This document shows positions 1-8,090 of a stretch of DNA of 20,563 nt, piece by piece; within the stretch, counting starts at the first letter, position 1, and the number at the start of each line of letters is the position of its first letter. A program made the position numbers and the translations under genes. The notes under the pieces were generated by a model. It saw only the letters and a list, made by a program, of their open reading frames with translations, ran no database searches and was not told where the DNA came from. This stretch comes from an uncultured Alphaproteobacteria bacterium (GTDB lineage Bacteria > Pseudomonadota > Alphaproteobacteria > CAKMZR01), in assembly GCA_929200455.1 (NCBI GenBank), contig CAKMZR010000008.1:1-20563 (forward strand), in the 5' to 3' direction.

Positions 1-2282
1 TTCTCAAGAATCTCAAACATACGCGTCACCGTCGTAATCACACGAGCCGTCGCCGCATAAGAATTCTGTAACACCACAACCTTCGACATCTCCGCATCCA
101 AATTCACCCCCACAGAATTGCGATAGTTGATCACCAAGGTATCCTTAATATTACCCGTTCTCTCTTTCATCTTATCGCTCTCCCCCGCACGCCTTGCCGT
201 GTCAATCCCAAAAGAACGCGTCATACCCGCATAATCCCTGTCATTCACCACAAGACCCGCAACCTTCACATCCCGCGTGTTCGCTATCAATGACCTCACT
301 ATCTTGCCTATCTTGTCCGAATCAAAACGCATCTTCTCCAACACATCCGGCAAATTAGGATTAACCTCAAGATTAAAACGATCCACATCCTCCAAATCTT
401 GATCACCCCTCCTCGGGGGAACAAAAAGCTTATCAGACCAATAATGCTCAAGACTTCCCGTCGCCGAACCGCTCGGAGGCAGAACATCCGAGTCAACCTC
501 TTTGAGCTTGTCAGAAATCACTTGCAGCTGATTCATATTAAGACCAAGATGAGCTTCTGTCGTCGTCACGCCCGCTTGAGCCAAAGCCGGATTAATTTCA
601 TTCACATACATCCTGAAAAGATGCTGCATCGCCGGATCCCATCCCGCATAAGAACCCGCCGCACCTCCAACCGTACCCAAGGGATTGGCCGTCGGATCAC
701 TAATAAAATTATCTACACTCTCTCGCATCCGCCGTACCTGATCAAGTGTCAAATGATTCTGGTTTGCATACGGAGCCGCTCCAGGCGTCGAGGCGGGAGG
801 ATTCACCGTCGTTCCATCTTGCAACACAAAACTCTTCAAATTCGCTACATGTATAATGTCCGCCGGAATCGCTTCTCCCTCCAATAAATCCTTAAATCGA
901 CTCACCGCCGCCCTCACATCCGCCGCTTCCACCCAAACTTCCCCTCCAGGAGTAGGAGGTGCCGGAACAACCGCATCCAAAGAAATATCAAAAACGCGCG
1001 TAGCCGTAGCCGGAGTCGCCGTACCCGCAACACTACGGAAAAATTGCCTCTGCTCCGTCGTCAAACTCTGTACATCCAAATTCGCCGCACCCGTATTCCC
1101 ATCCGCCACTATCTTCGTCAAACTGTCATACAACTTCGACAAATCAGACCTGTCCACAAAAAAGGCTCCGTTCGCACGCGCAAAACCCGCTCCTTCCCGA
1201 ACATAAATCTGACGTGGGTATACAATGTTCCCGAAATTTTCACTCAACGTATCCAAAGCACTCTGAGGTATGCCGTCCGCAAAAACTCGAGGCGGACCAG
1301 CATCTATCAAAAGACCATTGTCATGACCCTGCTTCGTCGTCGAAGAATCTCCCACAAGCAGACTCGCAAGCTTGTCCAGTTGAGTCTCAAATTTCGACAA
1401 AACCCCAAGACGCAAATCATCGTTCTCCACCACATCCGTCACAGAACTCCCATCCACACGAGTCTTACGGGCAATAAAATCTATCTGAGTCTTCAAACGA
1501 CCCTGCGGAAGATCATTCGTCACATCAAAACCCGTAAGCGTGTTCCTCAACACTTCATCATCGCCACTCCACGAAAATTGTGCAGGGATACTGTCCAAAA
1601 GGGCCAAACCATTACGCGTGTAAATACGATAAGACTTGTCCGGACCTCGAAAAACCCTTATGTCAAAATTTTCCGCCAAAGTATCTATACGCTCGTCTAT
1701 AAAATTCTCAACCTTAGACGTCACCGTCGAAAGACGCGACTCATACGCTATCCGCCTGTTGTAATTCGCTATCTCCCGAAGCGCACTGTTCACCTCATCC
1801 ACCGTATCCACAATGTCGCTATTAATACGAGCACGCAACTCAAAAGCCTCAGACGACAATCTCTCAAACTCATCTCGAACCGCCCGGGCCGCAAAAAGAA
1901 CAGATTGACGCGAGGCATCCACAGAAGGCGCAGCCTCCATCTCCTTAAAGCCATTCGTCAACTGACCTATCGCATCCGAGAGAAGCGTGATGTCATTCGT
2001 CACACCCGACAACTCTTGAAGACGGGTATAGTAATCAGACAATGCAGAAGCCGCAGCCGCTTCCGCCCTCACATTCCACATGTTCCTTTGCAAAATCTCA
2101 TCTGTTGCCCGACGCACTTCCGATATCCCCACTCCACCATGCGGCAAATCTACAGAACGCGTATAACGACGCACATAGTTGTCGTCGTTCGCAGACGATA
2201 TATTCTCAGACAAAATCTGCGTAGAACGATTAATATTCGTAATCGACGAAATCGCATAACGCATCGCATTGAGCAAAGACAT
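1..2282 (-). CDS. flgK: Flagellar hook-associated protein 1 (FlgK), 3' end cut by window edge
   Basis: FlgK is the first hook-filament junction protein, exported through the flagellar secretion apparatus and placed on top of the hook. The reading frame is open from an ATG at 2282 to the left edge, about 760 codons. The N-terminus (MSLLNAMRYAISSI, then SENISSAN) resembles the FlgK/rod-hook N-terminal helix. The last visible residues carry the FlgK C-terminal signature, GVNLDAEMSKVVVLQNSYAA followed by TARVITTVTRMFEILE, so only a few codons are probably missing. The start is supported by AAGAAAGG about 9 nt upstream. At roughly 760 residues it is clearly longer than enterobacterial FlgK (about 550), and the extra length lies in the variable central region. 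It follows the FlgN-type chaperone gene after an 80-nt gap, as expected for chaperone and client. The N-terminus is divergent, but position and C-terminus make FlgK much more likely than FlgL or FlgE. Confidence 0.87.
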   Translation of the reverse strand, partial: MSLLNAMRYAISSITNINRSTQILSENISSANDDNYVRRYTRSVDLPHGGVGISEVRRATDEILQRNMWNVRAEAAAASALSDYYTRLQELSGVTNDITLLSDAIGQLTNGFKEMEAAPSVDASRQSVLFAARAVRDEFERLSSEAFELRARINSDIVDTVDEVNSALREIANYNRRIAYESRLSTVTSKVENFIDERIDTLAENFDIRVFRGPDKSYRIYTRNGLALLDSIPAQFSWSGDDEVLRNTLTGFDVTNDLPQGRLKTQIDFIARKTRVDGSSVTDVVENDDLRLGVLSKFETQLDKLASLLVGDSSTTKQGHDNGLLIDAGPPRVFADGIPQSALDTLSENFGNIVYPRQIYVREGAGFARANGAFFVDRSDLSKLYDSLTKIVADGNTGAANLDVQSLTTEQRQFFRSVAGTATPATATRVFDISLDAVVPAPPTPGGEVWVEAADVRAAVSRFKDLLEGEAIPADIIHVANLKSFVLQDGTTVNPPASTPGAAPYANQNHLTLDQVRRMRESVDNFISDPTANPLGTVGGAAGSYAGWDPAMQHLFRMYVNEINPALAQAGVTTTEAHLGLNMNQLQVISDKLKEVDSDVLPPSGSATGSLEHYWSDKLFVPPRRGDQDLEDVDRFNLEVNPNLPDVLEKMRFDSDKIGKIVRSLIANTRDVKVAGLVVNDRDYAGMTRSFGIDTARRAGESDKMKERTGNIKDTLVINYRNSVGVNLDAEMSKVVVLQNSYAATARVITTVTRMFEILE

Positions 2283-2326
2283 AATTTTTACCTTTCTTGG
2301 CTATAAACCTGTATTTTCATACGCTT

Positions 2327-2342
2327 AAGGGTTTCTACCCTT
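2327..2342 (-). other. Small hairpin in the flgN-flgK gap
   Basis: A perfect 6-bp inverted repeat (AAGGGT, 4-nt loop, ACCCTT) lies in the 80-nt space between the flgN-like stop and the flgK start. It has no following T-run in the direction of transcription, so it does not look like an intrinsic terminator. It could be an mRNA-processing or stability element separating flgK from the upstream genes, or chance. Confidence 0.25.
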
Positions 2343-2362
2343 TCCTTCTCACTCATCAAACC

Positions 2363-2791
2363 TCAAAGCCTCTCATTAAATGTCACCGCTATCTGCTCGC
2401 CCTTGTCACGGTGAGTCCCATCCTTCATATACCCCTTCGCCTTCTGACTCGTTTGCGTCGCCGCTTCCGCTATAGAAGCTATCATCACCTGACCCGCCTC
2501 ATCCGCCTGACGCAAAAGAAGCTCGTTCTTTTGTGACGCCATATCCAACTCTTCTCCCACAACCACCAAAGCCTCCATCATCTCAGGAGTCACATCAAGA
2601 AGCATATGAGGATGCTCATCCAAATACTTAATGTGAAAATCATAGTTCTCCATCAAAACCTTCTTCTCTTCCAGAATCTTTTCAAGATGATCAAAACTGC
2701 CTTCCTCTATGACCTCATTCTCATGAAAAAGCAAATCCGTCATCTTTTCCATAATCTCTATCATACGCTCGACTCGTTCATCAGGAACCAT
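2363..2791 (-). CDS. flgN: FlgN-family flagellar export chaperone (probable)
   Basis: This is a small, acidic, almost wholly alpha-helical protein of 142 residues with a coiled-coil-like N-terminal half (MVPDERVERMIEIMEKMTDL) and an alanine/glutamine-rich second helix. This fits FlgN, the cytoplasmic chaperone that holds FlgK and FlgL before export. FlgN proteins are poorly conserved in sequence, so the assignment rests on size, helical character and its place between the flgJ-like gene and flgK. The ATG at 2791 is preferred because AAGGAG lies 6 nt before it; the frame remains open upstream without a comparable site. It overlaps the end of the flgJ-like gene by 11 nt, which suggests translational coupling. 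Confidence 0.7.
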   Translation of the reverse strand: MVPDERVERMIEIMEKMTDLLFHENEVIEEGSFDHLEKILEEKKVLMENYDFHIKYLDEHPHMLLDVTPEMMEALVVVGEELDMASQKNELLLRQADEAGQVMIASIAEAATQTSQKAKGYMKDGTHRDKGEQIAVTFNERL

Positions 2792-3320
2792 GGTGTTCTC
2801 CTTTGCCTTGGGTGAGGGGGGATGCTGCAGACGGGGATAATACGGAAGAAGAAGACTCCACTGACGGGTGTCGTGAAGAACTTTCAAGAGCTTGATAAGC
2901 AGCTACACCCTCTGCCGCCGTTTTTGCTTGTCCGCTTGCCATACGTTCTCCTTCTTTTTGCGCCTCTATCTGCGCTTTTTGAAGACGAAGTATATCACGA
3001 TAGATAAGATCACCCACTCCATAGCCGCCGCGTTCAGCTACCGCTTTGCCGTAGTGCTCGTTCATCATGCTCCGATAAATCCCTTCCGCATGACCGCCCC
3101 CAAAAACCCCGTCCGTCTTCAGGCCTTTGGTCATATACTCAAAAACTTGCGACAGGAAAAAAGCCTCAAACTCTTGGGCTATGCCACGCACATCCTTATC
3201 CGACATATTCGTAAGATCACGGTTTTTAAGATCCGCCGTCTTTTGCGTACCTCGACGTGTCCTTGCCTCTTGAAGGTATAAGGAATCCGTCAGTTGAGAA
3301 GAACCTAAACCTTCCATCAT
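2781..3320 (-). CDS. flgJ: FlgJ-type rod-binding protein (no muramidase domain)
   Basis: This 179-residue protein contains the rod-binding domain of FlgJ, roughly residues 38-115: DVRGIAQEFEAFFLSQVFEY, then a Gly-rich VFGGGHAE segment, YRSMMNEHYGKAVAERGG and GVGDLIYRDILRLQ. The domain caps or scaffolds the growing rod in the periplasm. The glucosaminidase domain of enterobacterial FlgJ is absent, as is usual in alphaproteobacteria, where the short form is often called CheL/FlgJ. The C-terminal 60 residues are Ser/Ala/Gln-rich and look disordered. The start overlaps the flgI stop by one base (TAATG), so the two are translationally coupled; a second ATG follows immediately at 3317. It overlaps the FlgN-like gene at its 3' end. 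Confidence 0.85.
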   Translation of the reverse strand: MMEGLGSSQLTDSLYLQEARTRRGTQKTADLKNRDLTNMSDKDVRGIAQEFEAFFLSQVFEYMTKGLKTDGVFGGGHAEGIYRSMMNEHYGKAVAERGGYGVGDLIYRDILRLQKAQIEAQKEGERMASGQAKTAAEGVAAYQALESSSRHPSVESSSSVLSPSAASPLTQGKGEHHGS

Positions 3321-4492
3321 TACATCACCTGTATCTGGGCTTGGAGAGAACCTGCAGCCTTAATCGCTTGCAGAATGGTTATCATATCTCGAGGTCCTAT
3401 ACCCAAAGCATTAAGTGCGTTCACAAGCTCTTGGATGCTCACACCGCTTTCAAGCAAAGTCAGTTTGTTGTCTTCCCCTTCATCCACTGTAATGTCTGTA
3501 CGGGGTACCGTCGTGGTTTCACCGCCCAAAGAAAAGGGAAGCGGCTGTGAAACTTGTGCCGTCTCATTAATACGAATGGTCAAATTGCCTTGGGCTATCG
3601 CCACCGGATCTATGCGGACATTCTGTCCCATGACGATCACGCCCGACTGCTCGTTCACAACGACCGTCGCTGGCGTATCCGTGTCCACCCGTAATTGCTC
3701 AATGTCTGTAAGCAATTCTATCACATTGCCTCGATAACTCGCAGGAAGAGAAATTTTTACCGTCCCAGAATCAAGAACTTCCGTAGTTTCAATGCCCACA
3801 AAAGCATTAATCGCACGACCTATACGACGAGCCGTCGTAAAGTCAGGATTGCGAAGTGCAAGGTGAACATCCCTAAGATTTTTCAAAGAAAAGGGAATCT
3901 CTCGCTCAACGATGCCTCCATTGGCAATACGTCCACTCGTGGAGACACCCTTGCTCACACTTTGTGCATCCCCCTGTACCGAAAAACCTCCTATAGCGAC
4001 AGGCCCTTGGGCCACCGCATAAATTTCGCCGTCCGCTCCCACAAGAGGCGTCACAAGAAGAGAACCGCCAAGGAGACTCTCCGCATCACCAAGAGCCGAT
4101 ATTGTCACATCTATACGGGAACCCTGACGCGAAAAAGGAGGAAGAGTCGCCGTCACCATGACAGCCGCTATGTTCTTGGTTTGGAGACTCGCACTTGACG
4201 CATTCACACCCAAACGCTCCAGCATACCCACAAGACTTTCTCTCGTGAATACCGCGTTGCGTAAACGATCTCCCGTACCCTTGAGACCCGCCACCAAACC
4301 ATAACCCACAAGAAGGTTGTCTCGCACACCTTCAAAATTCACAATGTCCTTAATACGAGATTGTGCTTCCACGCGACCCTCAGGCAAAAGAAGCGCAAAA
4401 GCCATCACCATCGCCATAAACAGAGATTTCCATCGCATGGGCAACCTTATGGGCCCTATATCTTTCATCAATGTAGAAGCATAAACCTTCAT
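3320..4492 (-). CDS. flgI: Flagellar P-ring protein FlgI
   Basis: FlgI polymerises in the periplasm into the P ring that surrounds the rod at the peptidoglycan layer, helped by FlgA. The sequence is a full-length member: SRIKDIVNFEGVRDNLLVGY, GLVAGLKGTGDRL, then ASLQTKNIAAVMVTATLPPF, and the C-terminal ESGVSIQELVNALNALG and GPRDMITILQAIKAAGSL. A Sec signal peptide is clear: a charged MRWK, a hydrophobic stretch ending FALLL, and a likely cleavage after VEA before QSR. The ATG at 4492 is chosen because GGAAAGAG lies upstream, but the ATG at 4438, directly before MRWK, gives a more usual signal peptide and is a real alternative. The gene heads a tightly packed flgI-flgJ-flgN unit and has a sigma-54-like promoter about 105 nt upstream. 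Confidence 0.95.
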   Translation of the reverse strand: MKVYASTLMKDIGPIRLPMRWKSLFMAMVMAFALLLPEGRVEAQSRIKDIVNFEGVRDNLLVGYGLVAGLKGTGDRLRNAVFTRESLVGMLERLGVNASSASLQTKNIAAVMVTATLPPFSRQGSRIDVTISALGDAESLLGGSLLVTPLVGADGEIYAVAQGPVAIGGFSVQGDAQSVSKGVSTSGRIANGGIVEREIPFSLKNLRDVHLALRNPDFTTARRIGRAINAFVGIETTEVLDSGTVKISLPASYRGNVIELLTDIEQLRVDTDTPATVVVNEQSGVIVMGQNVRIDPVAIAQGNLTIRINETAQVSQPLPFSLGGETTTVPRTDITVDEGEDNKLTLLESGVSIQELVNALNALGIGPRDMITILQAIKAAGSLQAQIQVM

Positions 4493-4596
4493 AAACTTTT
4501 CTCTTTCCAACTTTTCTGCATGAACGCACGTCTGTATGAATACATGTGGCTTTCACACCTTCGTACCCCCCTTATCTTTTACCCCCGATAGGATTA

Positions 4597-4612
4597 AGCT
4601 AAATACATGCCA
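4597..4612 (-). promoter_or_regulatory. Possible sigma-54 (RpoN) promoter upstream of flgI
   Basis: On the minus strand the sequence TGGCATGTATTTAGCT has GG and GC elements at the exact spacing of a -24/-12 promoter (consensus TGGCAC-N5-TTGC). It differs from the ideal by T at the sixth position and TAGC in place of TTGC. It lies immediately after the stop codon of the helicase gene and about 105 nt before flgI. It closely resembles the site upstream of flgF, and sigma-54 control of middle and late flagellar genes is known in Caulobacter. Confidence 0.42.
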
Positions 4613-7102
4613 TTATACCTTTTTTTGATCTTTAACCCGAATTTTTTTCTGATCGTGTAGCCATTTTTTGTCAATAACCGGATTAAAAGGCTTCTTCTTA
4701 CCCCGAAAAACCTTAGGCTTCTTGCCTTTGTGACCCTTATAAACCCACGTTCCCTCTTTCTGCTTCTCCCAACCTTCCCCGTAAAGAAAAGACTCCAAAA
4801 TATCCCTAGACTTCACCCGAAAAAGAGACTTCACATCCTTATTCCCCATCATCTTGCGACCACGCACCCTCCTATAACCAGACCACACGTCCGCACGCAA
4901 AACATAATGACCCATAGGCACAAATCCCAAAGCTTGCCACTCTCCCTTACGAATTCCAGCCTCCTCGTCATGTACCAAGGTCCAATGGATGTCCGTCAAA
5001 ACCTCCGGGGCCCCCTTGACCATCCCTCGCCCCTTAACATGAACCGACTTCATCAAATCCTTCATATAAACCATATAAGGATTAAATCGAAAATAACGTC
5101 GGAAAAAAGGACGCTCTTGCCACGCCTTCAACACCTCCCTATGTTGCGGCGTCATATCCTCTCCCACCATCACACCCCAACCCGACCTCATCCCCGCAAA
5201 AAGCCAAGACAAATCCTCAAGACCAGACCTCGCCTCCAAAACGTCAAGCGAAGAAAAATGATGCCGACACCAACGCTCTTGCCATAGCTTCAAGGCCTCC
5301 GTAAGTACCGTCCGCCTCCCATCACTCAGCCAATCCGACACCACCTCCACACCCATCTCAGGATAACAAGAACCCTTCCCCGCACATCGAGCCCATACAC
5401 CTCCACGATAATGACACTTCCCCTCCAAATTCCACGCCATATCCTTATGCTCTTCTCCTTCAGACAATAGAGAAAGTAGCGGCCTTGTGAGCTCTTCCTC
5501 CCTTGCCCGAAGCCAACCGTGAATCCTCTCCCGAGGCACAGAAACTGACGCCTTGTCCGTCTGACAGACAAGACCCCTCATCGACGCCACCACATGTCCC
5601 CGCGAGACCAGATCACCCCTTTCCTCATCTCTTTCCATGTGATCCAATAAATCCTCCCTGTAATCCTGATTCTTCGCATGACTCCGACCCTCCTCTCCCA
5701 CAAAACGATCCATAAGACGGTTGTGCAAACGCTCCGATAGCTCCTCCTCCCACGTCATAAGACGCGCGTGCCACTCCTCGTGACCGCTTATCCACCTGTG
5801 CTGCTCCGTCATATATGACCATGTCCGTATACGACCCAAATGATGCATCATATCCGTCGTATGATCCTCACAAAATCTCAATATCCTCATCTCTTGCTCC
5901 ACCCAATGCGTCGGCAAATATCCCCCGTTTTCACATAATTCTCTGTAAATCCTCTCCAAAAAACCCATACGCTTGCGGAAAAATTGCTTCTCGTAATCCG
6001 GAATGCGACACACATCCCACAACAATTTCACACGCTCAGGCGTCTTGGCTTCGCTTTGTATCCTCGGCTTCATCGCCAAAACCGCCAAAGCCCTCTCATC
6101 ATCTCCCAATACCGTCGTTATCAAACAACGATGCGGTGGCTTCACTTTGAGACTCTTCAATAACGCCCGGGGCGAATTCCAAGAAAGACGAGGATTCCGC
6201 CAAAATGCCTTCTTATAAGAATCATAACTGTTGTGCTTCACCGTCTGCACATGTGACGAAGCTATAGACGGTGCACGACCCGTCACCCCAAAAGTCCCAT
6301 CCTTGTCACCTCTCCCCGCACGACCCGCAATTTGTCCTATCTCCATCGCTTGCAGAGGACGGCTTATTTGACCGTCAAACTTATGAAGATGCGAAAACGC
6401 CACATGATCAATCCGCAAATTCAAACCCATACCTATCGCATCCGTCGATACCAAATAATCCACCTCACCCCTTTCAAACAAACCCACCTGAAGCTTGCGG
6501 GCTTGCGGCGACATCGAACCCAAAACCACCGCCACTCCCCCTCGAACTTTCCGCAAATAATCTCCATTTTCATACACGTCCCGTGCAGAAAATGCCACAA
6601 CCGCTGAACCCCTAGGCAAGGAACCCAAATCATGATGCCCCAAATAATCAAGAGAAGAAAACCTCTCACAATGCTCTATCTCCACATCCGGCACCAAACG
6701 CTGGATCAAATCCTCCATCGCAGAAGAACCCATGAAAACCGTACACTCTTCCCCCCTGTGATAAAGAAGCCTGTTCGTAAAAACATGACCCCTCTGCGGA
6801 TCCGTCACCATCTGTATCTCGTCTACCGCCATAAAAGAAAAAGATTCAGAAAGAGGCATCGCTTCCACCGTCGCCACATAATAACGCGCCAAAGGAGGAA
6901 TTATCCTCTCTTCACCCGTCACCAACGCCACACGGTGAACCCCGCATTTCTCACACAAAAGATCATAATTTTCTCGCGCCAATAAACGAAGAGGAAAACC
7001 TATCATCCCCGTCTCATAGGTCAACATCATCTCCAAAGCACGCGTCGTCTTACCCGTGTTCGTCGGACCCAAAAGAGCCTTTATCCCTCTTCTCTGTGTC
7101 AT
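4613..7102 (-). CDS. SUV3/MgpS-like superfamily 2 RNA helicase
   Basis: This 829-residue protein belongs to the SUV3-like branch of superfamily 2 helicases. Residues 12-19 form the ATP-binding P loop (GPTNTGKT), 94-97 the DEIQ Walker B motif typical of SUV3 relatives, 218-228 the STDAIGMGLN motif and 257-264 the motif VI sequence QIAGRAGR. About 500 further residues follow, with many Trp/Arg/Glu, and end in a strongly basic tail (GKKKPFNP, then KKIRVKDQKK) that probably binds RNA. Mitochondrial SUV3 unwinds RNA for the degradosome; a role in RNA turnover here is inferred. ATG 7102 is preferred; a TTG at 7111 is also possible and both lie after AGGAGCAAGGGG. It sits between flgH and flgI although nothing in it suggests a flagellar role. 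Confidence 0.88.
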   Translation of the reverse strand: MTQRRGIKALLGPTNTGKTTRALEMMLTYETGMIGFPLRLLARENYDLLCEKCGVHRVALVTGEERIIPPLARYYVATVEAMPLSESFSFMAVDEIQMVTDPQRGHVFTNRLLYHRGEECTVFMGSSAMEDLIQRLVPDVEIEHCERFSSLDYLGHHDLGSLPRGSAVVAFSARDVYENGDYLRKVRGGVAVVLGSMSPQARKLQVGLFERGEVDYLVSTDAIGMGLNLRIDHVAFSHLHKFDGQISRPLQAMEIGQIAGRAGRGDKDGTFGVTGRAPSIASSHVQTVKHNSYDSYKKAFWRNPRLSWNSPRALLKSLKVKPPHRCLITTVLGDDERALAVLAMKPRIQSEAKTPERVKLLWDVCRIPDYEKQFFRKRMGFLERIYRELCENGGYLPTHWVEQEMRILRFCEDHTTDMMHHLGRIRTWSYMTEQHRWISGHEEWHARLMTWEEELSERLHNRLMDRFVGEEGRSHAKNQDYREDLLDHMERDEERGDLVSRGHVVASMRGLVCQTDKASVSVPRERIHGWLRAREEELTRPLLSLLSEGEEHKDMAWNLEGKCHYRGGVWARCAGKGSCYPEMGVEVVSDWLSDGRRTVLTEALKLWQERWCRHHFSSLDVLEARSGLEDLSWLFAGMRSGWGVMVGEDMTPQHREVLKAWQERPFFRRYFRFNPYMVYMKDLMKSVHVKGRGMVKGAPEVLTDIHWTLVHDEEAGIRKGEWQALGFVPMGHYVLRADVWSGYRRVRGRKMMGNKDVKSLFRVKSRDILESFLYGEGWEKQKEGTWVYKGHKGKKPKVFRGKKKPFNPVIDKKWLHDQKKIRVKDQKKV

Positions 7103-7190
7103 CGCGCACAAAACCCCTTGCTCCTCTCTTTTCTTCTCCTCTTCCGAGGCACAATTTCTCTATACCCTCCCTTCTTACACCCTCCTTACA

Positions 7191-7221
7191 CCCCCGCCTG
7201 CTCCCTTAAACCCTCTCACCC
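7191..7221 (-). other. G-quadruplex-capable tract between flgH and the helicase gene
   Basis: Reading the minus strand just after the flgH stop, there are four G-runs of at least three, separated by 5, 5 and 7 nt, which meets the usual G-quadruplex pattern. Further G3 runs continue to about 7165. The whole 122-nt interval from the flgH stop to the helicase start is purine-rich on the coding strand. It could slow transcription, protect the flgH 3' end, or sit in the helicase 5' leader. No intrinsic terminator was seen here. Confidence 0.4.
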
Positions 7222-7224
7222 TCT

Positions 7225-7980
7225 CTAAAAAGGAAAGAAAATATCCACAATCTGATTGCCGTAACGCGGCTGCTGAACATCCGTAATATGACCTCGACCC
7301 CCATACGCCACCCTTGCTTCCGCTATCTTTTCATAGGCTATGGTGTTGGTAGGCTCTATGTCTTGAGGCCTTATCACACCCGCAATTTGTAACTCCCGAA
7401 CCTCAAAATTCACCCGCGTCTCTTGACGTCCGTGAATAACAAGGTTTCCGTTCGGCAAAACCTGCGTCACCACAGCCGCAACCTTAATGTTCAACTTCTC
7501 CTGACGCTTAATCTGTCCCTTCCCCGATGACTCGTTCTTGCCCGAAATATTCAATAACGAACCCGGAGAGACCGCTGAAGGCAAAATCTTATCAAGCTCA
7601 CTCTCAAAACCCAAAAGACGAGGCGCTCCCGCCGTTTCCGCATTCTCTCGAGAACGAGAAGTCTCATTGTTAATCTGAGCCGCATCATCCACATTAATAA
7701 GAACCGTCACAATATCTCCCACCTGATGCGCTCTGAGATCCTTAAAAAAGGCTCGACTTCCAGGACGCCAAAGAGAATTCGCTTCCTTGCTCGCCAAAAG
7801 AGGCTTCGGCATCGGCATGGATACTGGCTTATAGTCATCCCTGTGAGTCGGATCTTCAGGGCTGCTCAACTCAGGCTCAGAACCCACATTCTGCAAACGA
7901 TCAAAAGCACTGGTGCAGCCAGAAAGAGCCAATCCCATCACCACCGTCACAAAAAAAGCCATAAATCGCTTCTTCATCAT
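7225..7980 (-). CDS. flgH: Flagellar L-ring lipoprotein FlgH
   Basis: FlgH is the outer-membrane lipoprotein that forms the L ring around the distal rod. The 251-residue product begins MMKKRFMAFF, then a hydrophobic segment and the lipobox LSGC, so the cysteine is the expected lipidation site. The body has the family pattern: SLWRPGSRAFFKDLRAHQVG followed by DIVTVLINVDDAAQINNETS, then GNLVIHGRQE, VIRPQDIEPTNTI and the C-terminal RYGNQIVDIFFPF. ATG 7980 (or the next one at 7977) is chosen because it puts the signal peptide at the N-terminus and has AAAGG about 10 nt upstream; the frame is open further up with no sense as a signal peptide. It lies 110 nt after flgA in the same orientation. Confidence 0.95.
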   Translation of the reverse strand: MMKKRFMAFFVTVVMGLALSGCTSAFDRLQNVGSEPELSSPEDPTHRDDYKPVSMPMPKPLLASKEANSLWRPGSRAFFKDLRAHQVGDIVTVLINVDDAAQINNETSRSRENAETAGAPRLLGFESELDKILPSAVSPGSLLNISGKNESSGKGQIKRQEKLNIKVAAVVTQVLPNGNLVIHGRQETRVNFEVRELQIAGVIRPQDIEPTNTIAYEKIAEARVAYGGRGHITDVQQPRYGNQIVDIFFPF

Positions 7981-8090
7981 TTTATCTTGCCTTTCCATCT
8001 GTCTGTCCTTCCGTCTTCCTCCCCACTCATTTTCCTCCATCCTCTTTGCATCCGCATCTCGCATAACCATCTGCCATCTCTCTCATATAA

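Noticed and set aside
1044..2306. A 420-codon open frame on the plus strand opposite flgK
   Set aside because: It is antisense to a conserved FlgK frame and rich in Arg/His/Thr with no recognisable domain, an effect of the codon bias of the minus-strand gene.
2327..2342. Intrinsic terminator between flgN and flgK
   Set aside because: The stem is only 6 bp and no T-run follows in the direction of transcription.
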